Of a stretch of DNA of 64,000 nucleotides, positions 63,016 to 64,000 are shown piece by piece. The stretch spans positions 1 through 64,000 of the forward strand of contig CAYSCX010000013.1 in NCBI GenBank assembly GCA_964429575.1, given 5' to 3'. The position numbers and the translations under genes are program-made. The stretch is from CAYSCX01 sp964429575 (lineage in GTDB: Bacteria; Desulfobacterota; Binatia; Binatales; Binataceae). Each line of letters opens with the position of its first letter. The stretch's first letter is position 1. A model generated the notes under the pieces. That model had not been told where the DNA came from, made no database searches, and saw only the letters and a list, made by a program, of their open reading frames with translations.

Positions 63016-63936
63016 CTACTCGAGCAATCGCACCGCGAGCGCGCCATACGCCGGAGCGTTCGGGTCGGGGATATCGGAGCTAGTGACCTGCCGAATGAAC
63101 TGCGTGGTGATTAGGCCGTTGCCCGAGTACCCCTGGACCCATAGCACCGCGAAGCCGAGTACAGGTACCTCCGACTTGCCGTTGATAGCCGTGAAATCCA
63201 CTATGGGTACTTGGATTATCCTCGGGTCGTTGATCGGATGATCAGTTGACGAGGCGCCGGGGTTCGCGCTCAAGCCGGCATTGATCCGATCGTTGATGCC
63301 TTGCTGGGTCGGGCCGACCATTACCCCGGTCTCGGTAGCAACGTAATCGGTGATGCTTACCACGCCGTCATAGCCGTATTGGATGTTTTCGCGGTACACG
63401 TCGCCGCCAGGCCCTCCGAGCGCCAGCGGCTGCCAGTTGCCCGGACCGACCGAATTCAGCTTCAGCACGATGGTCCTGTACGGCGTCATATCGGTCCGGT
63501 AGTCAACCCCGATCGGGACAAGTCCACGCGCCTTGCCGACCGGCAGAACACCGGCGATCGCGCGCACGCTTACTGGCGCGTCCTGGAGCCCGAGCACGCG
63601 CGCAAAGTAGTACGGGACGGTCCGGCTGAGCCGGATCTCGATGCTCATATTGTCGCCGGCAACATTCGTTGCAGTGATTTCGGCGCCTTCGATTCCGTTT
63701 TGAGTCGCGTAGTTATTCGCGGTGGTGCGAGCGTAATCCGGATTGGTGGGCAGGAAGTTCGCGCCCGCGAGCACCGCCGCGTCGGCTGCCTTCTGCAACA
63801 GCGACCAGTGGTAGTAGAATACGGCGACGTCGGTGCCAAGCGCCGTCACACCGAGCAACGCGGCGAGAGATACCGCGATGGCGACTCCGATCTGCCCGTT
63901 GGAGCGTCTTCGAAGAATCTGTACTGGGCGTCGCAT
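63016..63936 (-). CDS. TadG-like Flp/Tad pilus-associated secreted protein
   Basis: 306 residues. A basic start, then SNGQIGVAIAVSLAALLGVTALGTDVAVFYYHWSLLQKAADAAVLAGANFLP, the single N-terminal helix and conserved KAADAAxLAGA motif of TadG/TadE-type pseudopilin-like proteins. The rest is a secreted beta-rich domain. It is likely part of a tight-adherence (Flp) pilus system whose other genes lie beyond the window edge. A GGAGGAG site precedes the ATG. The first 64 bases beyond it hold only the upstream spacer. Confidence 0.85.
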   Translation of the reverse strand: MRRPVQILRRRSNGQIGVAIAVSLAALLGVTALGTDVAVFYYHWSLLQKAADAAVLAGANFLPTNPDYARTTANNYATQNGIEGAEITATNVAGDNMSIEIRLSRTVPYYFARVLGLQDAPVSVRAIAGVLPVGKARGLVPIGVDYRTDMTPYRTIVLKLNSVGPGNWQPLALGGPGGDVYRENIQYGYDGVVSITDYVATETGVMVGPTQQGINDRINAGLSANPGASSTDHPINDPRIIQVPIVDFTAINGKSEVPVLGFAVLWVQGYSGNGLITTQFIRQVTSSDIPDPNAPAYGALAVRLLE

Positions 63937-64000
63937 GCGACTCCTCCGTCGATAAGCCGTGAGGACGCACGAACCAAGTGCAAATCCGCTTGGAGACCTC

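Overview
This 64 kb window is densely coding, high-GC bacterial chromosome. It carries housekeeping blocks, two tRNAs (Val-GAC and initiator Met) and no rRNA, phage or CRISPR array. The E. coli-like order thrS-infC-rpmI-rplT-pheS-pheT-ihfA, the Gram-negative lipoprotein and periplasm genes (lgt, a TlpA-like thioredoxin, a CtpA protease), a TatA, an NtrB/NtrC pair with a sigma-54 type promoter, and CoA-thioester genes (enoyl-CoA hydratase, thiolase-like plus DUF35) suggest a Gram-negative heterotroph near the deltaproteobacterial grade (Desulfobacterota, Binatota or Myxococcota-like). That placement is inference; sequence alone does not fix the taxon.

Layout. 0-8 kb: a cut-off ferredoxin-like start diverges from lexA. 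Then, on the minus strand, come an orphan histidine kinase, a short palindromic element, a cstA/ybdD-like pair, tatA, and an NtrC/NtrB-type two-component pair. 8.3-10.9 kb: a large membrane glycosyltransferase preceded by a sigma-54-like promoter. 10.9-18.5 kb: the minus-strand translation operon thrS-infC-rpmI-rplT-pheS-pheT-ihfA-merR, with tRNA-Val upstream; infC can be read from an AUU start and pheS is preceded by a hairpin plus U-run. 18.8-26.6 kb: a PerM/AI-2E permease, MgtE, a CCA-adding enzyme, a nucleoside/sugar-type ABC transporter (ATPase plus two permeases, no binding protein) and a small Cys-rich protein. 26.6-28.2 kb: repeat-rich spacer, then dtd-DUF1285-trmL on the minus strand.

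28.3-36.6 kb: plus-strand genes lgt, TlpA-like, ctpA, a BioD-like P-loop protein, xseA, xseB, tlyA, a ROK kinase and a LysM protein. 36.7-41.9 kb: enoyl-CoA hydratase, a GPH-type transporter, a secreted hypothetical protein, a GNAT and a VWA protein. 42-47 kb: hrcA-grpE-dnaK-dnaJ. 47-49.4 kb: pyrE-aroE-methyltransferase on the minus strand. 49.6-53.1 kb: a type III polyketide synthase, an ICMT-like methyltransferase and an FAD oxidoreductase, overlapping and resembling the srsABC phenolic-lipid operon, followed by a DUF1614 membrane protein. 53.1-58 kb: a PdxR-like MocR regulator, pdxS, a group II decarboxylase, pdxT and a VOC protein. 58-59.7 kb: a thiolase-like/DUF35 pair. 59.7-64 kb: a 59-residue gene, tRNA-fMet, a GT-C membrane protein, a 6-phosphogluconate dehydrogenase and a Tad-type secreted protein.

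The most distinctive points are: the candidate sigma-54 promoter between an NtrB/NtrC pair and the glycosyltransferase; the phenolic-lipid type operon; a thiolase-like protein without the usual nucleophilic Cys, coupled to DUF35 as in Ltp2-type retro-aldolases; the PLP-synthase operon with a PLP-dependent decarboxylase inside it; a likely IS630-type MITE; and several candidate cis-regulatory sites (lexA operator, AUU start of infC, pheS attenuator, a promoter that would give a leaderless pdxR-like mRNA).
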